From Tupaia tana (Eukaryota; Chordata; Mammalia; Scandentia; Tupaiidae): a DNA stretch of 64,000 bases. Below the pieces are notes generated by a model. The model searched no databases. It was not told the DNA's origin and worked only from the letters and a program-made list of their open reading frames with translations. The stretch is from the NCBI GenBank assembly GCA_026018925.1, contig JAKSZU010000012.1, positions 47,606,858-47,670,857 of the forward strand, read 5' to 3'. The position numbers and the translations under genes are program-made. This document shows, piece by piece, positions 61,285-64,000 of this stretch. Each line of letters starts with the position of its first letter. The stretch's first letter is position 1.

Positions 61285-61560
61285 AATGTGGATTGGGAAT
61301 ACGTGCCATAATGGAATTATTCAGCCATAAAGAACAACAAAATCCTGTCATTTGACACAACATGGATGAACCTGAAAAATATATTGCTAAATCAAATGAA
61401 AGACAAATACTATATGTCCCTGTTTAGCGTATACTTAAAGTGTACACTCTATGGTGGAAATCAAAGATCTCAAGCACAGAAATAGAGATAGTAATGATAG
61501 ATATGAGAAACTGCATGGGTGGGTGCTTTGGGAGAAAAAATATTTAATAAACTTAAGAAT
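61285..61560 (+). mobile_element. L1 3' end fragment
   Basis: 'aattattcagccataaagaa', 'acaacatggatgaacctgaa' and 'gaaagacaaatactatatgt': conserved L1 ORF2 3' text. Confidence 0.9.
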
Positions 61561-62175
61561 GCATGTAAATAAGAGGAAGAGGTTTTGGGACAGTGTACTA
61601 TAGCAGTCAAGAATGTGGGCAATTCAGTGCACACTTCCAAAAAACACAACAGAATTCTTTTTAATGCCAAGAACTAATTGAACTCTCACTTCTTTGTATT
61701 CAGATTCTTGTGTTTATACTCATGTCTTCAGGCTCCAGACTCTAAGAGAAAGTCGAAATTTTCCTTTTTCTTCACCTGTATATACAGTAATTCCTTCCCT
61801 CAGGTTACTTTCCTTGCTAGAATAATTGCTTTCTCAATTCTGGGTCACTCATGTCTGAGTGTACGTGAAAGGAAAGATATAGTTGTGGAGAAAGTAGCTT
61901 CATAGGTACCAGGGAAGCACCTCTAGGAAGATTCTAGCACATTCCTTTAATCTTGTAATTACTGAAGCAACAATAGACATACTGAGAGATAATTTTGGTA
62001 AGTTACAATGTCTATAGTTTTATAGGTGGAAAATAAAAGTGGCAAGAGAATATCAAGAAAGTTGACTATATCAAAAGATGGGAAAATAAATGTAAATTAA
62101 TGATTGGAACAAAGGTAACACAGGCATTGTGTTTTGTGGTGGACAATTTGTTTTTGCTTTCTTTATCATTTCTAG

Positions 62176-62349
<174 letters not shown>

Positions 62350-63018
62350 TAAATTTGATAACTGTAATGAAATTGATCATTCCTTAAAGATACAATCTGT
62401 CAACACTTTTACAAGAAATAAACTATCGAATAGGTCTATATCATTAAATAAATTGAATCAACAATTAACAACTTTTCAAAACAGAAAACACCAGGTTCAC
62501 AAGGGTTCAGTGCTAAATTATATCTAATATTCAAGGACAGAATTACACCAATTCTCTACAATCCCTTACAGTAAATAGTTCATATTCTGATTTGAGAATC
62601 CTATCCTGATTCTGTCTCGTTCTATAACTTTGAGAAAGATCTATAACCTTGTTTTGACTCAGTTTTCTTATATTTAAAGTTTTATAATCATATAAAAACA
62701 CATTGAAAGCTAGGCAGATTAAATACTTAATATGTATCAGTCAGAATGTATTTTTACAGTATGTAGCTAAAGACCCCAATCAGAATGACTTAAACATTAA
62801 AAGCATTGATTATTTAGCAACAATAAGCCCAATGGCTAATCATTTCCAGAGGTGATAAATTCAGTTTTTCAAGTACTGAACTGAGGACTGTTGGCAGACA
62901 AATCAAACTTATTCACACATCTTATTGCTCACTAATGTTGTATATGCATATTCATAAAAATAACCATAATTTAAAATCAAATTAGAAATTAACAAAGCTT
63001 AAAAATCTCTCCCCTAGG

Positions 63019-63252
63019 GTCAGCCAGTGGCATGATGGTTACAGTGGCTGGATCCCATATGAATGACCCTACAGTTCAAGTCCTGTAGGGATCCAGAGGC
63101 TTGAAAAAACATGGTGGGCATGTGTGTGTGCATGCCCAAAATCTCAAAAGGAGGGAGAAATGGAGGAGAAGAGATTGTGGCATAATGATTCTCTATAAGA
63201 ACTTTCCCTTTCTCTGTCTTTCTCTGGAGAATGCATCCTTTTGGAAAAACTT
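63019..63252 (+). mobile_element. Family A-related SINE, old
   Basis: Imperfect duplication aaaaatct(t)ctcccc/aa(t/a)gg at 63001-63018 and 63253-63271. Confidence 0.88.
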
Positions 63253-63574
63253 AAAAATCTTCTCCCAAAGGCAAAACACAAGAGAGTTTTCCTGCAAAAT
63301 GAGGATGTAAATTGAGTATAAGACATTTTTTTAATCTACTGACAAGAGAAAAATAAAATTTATAAATTTGTTTTTTGTTAGCATCAGAAAACCAATTCAA
63401 GTATTATGTGATTTCTAGTCATCTATAAAGTTGAGAATGAGATAGTTTAGTGTTTTATTTCAGAGCTGGCTTTTTGCTTCTCCTTATCTGTTAAAGCAGA
63501 AGTGCAAGATTTGAAAAACAAACCAAAAAAATGCTGATCTACTTCCAGGAAGTTGCTCAGCAGTTTATTTAATA

Positions 63575-63800
63575 ATACTAATACTGATAATAGCTCTTCT
63601 ATAAGCTCTTTGTATAATCTGAGCGCTTTACTAAGTACTTTTTATACGTGTTATTCCATTTCAAGCAATCACCACAAACTTTTGAGGGAAGGGTTATTAT
63701 CTCTATCTTACGGATAACAAAATTGGGACTTAGGTTTGGTGACTTGCCTCAGATCATACAACTATTTGATATAGGAATACAGGCTCAGATATGATTCATT
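63575..63800 (+). mobile_element. MIR
   Basis: 'gagcgctttactaagtactt', 'gaagggttattatctctatc', 'cttgcctcagatcatacaac': good MIR layout. Confidence 0.8.
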
Positions 63801-64000
63801 TATTTTCAGAACTGTGTATATGTAACCATTCTAGTCTTCTGCTACCCTTTTAATTTCCCTTTCAAGATCACATTGGAAACCAATTTATGAAGTGTATGCC
63901 TTCACGAAGGGTCAGTAGCTTACCAGTCTGAGGTATTGCAAGACTAATGTAGGAATCTTTCTAGATGAAACTTTGTTTACTTTATAGAAACTTTTGGCTG

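Larger units (their letters stand above)
58916..62175 (+). other. MS4A4A-type gene, intron 2 (3.3 kb)
   Basis: Bounded by gtaagt at 58916 and tttctag at 62169-62175. It contains five family A-related SINEs, including a tRNA-only copy at 60913-60995, and an L1 3'-end fragment (61285-61560). The stretches 59440-59900 and 61560-62175 hold nothing recognised. Confidence 0.85.

Overview
The window is nuclear DNA of a placental mammal. It carries the first three exons of an MS4A4A-type membrane gene on the + strand: exon 1 ends at 50555, the initiator ATG is at 58772, and the transmembrane exon is 62176-62307. The gene runs off the right edge. The rest is intron and intergenic DNA packed with retroposons. 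Nothing bacterial, no CRISPR array and no functional RNA gene was seen.

Species clues. About fifty copies of one tRNA-derived SINE (called family A here) make up roughly a fifth of the window, and many are near-identical and CpG-rich, so the family was active recently. I see two old 7SL-RNA-derived (Alu/FLAM-like) elements, which established knowledge confines to Euarchontoglires. I see no Alu swarm (against primates), no B2/ID/B4 (against rodents) and no rabbit C repeat. The best guess by elimination is a colugo (Dermoptera) or another non-primate euarchontan; this is inference, not proof.

Layout. 1-5 kb: L1 pieces and nested SINEs. About 6.1 kb: a candidate minus-strand MS4A-like transmembrane exon with a good splice acceptor, which would fit the human order in which MS4A4E and MS4A6A lie upstream of MS4A4A on the opposite strand. 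12.27-13.16 kb: retrocopy of UBE2E3 (E2 ubiquitin-conjugating enzyme) with an open 182-codon frame, intact catalytic Cys and a replaced C-terminus. 13-32 kb: old repeats (MIR, L2, LTR, mariner MITEs), SINEs and unassigned DNA. 33.0-34 kb: unidentified 3'UTR-like retrocopy. 35.64-36.38 kb: broken CHCHD2 retrocopy inside an MIR. 39.0-41.3 kb: HAL1/L1 block shredded by SINEs. 46.5-46.9 kb: a 390-bp polypyrimidine tract. 49.9-50.06 kb: Alu-like dimer. 50.4-64 kb: MS4A4A-type gene, whose 8.2-kb intron 1 holds a long antisense L1 (54.5-58.2 kb) followed by about 120-bp tandem units.

The two retrocopies have no functional link to the MS4A locus. MS4A4A itself is a four-pass plasma-membrane protein of macrophages and mast cells; only its N-terminal tail, TM1 and the start of TM2 lie in this window.
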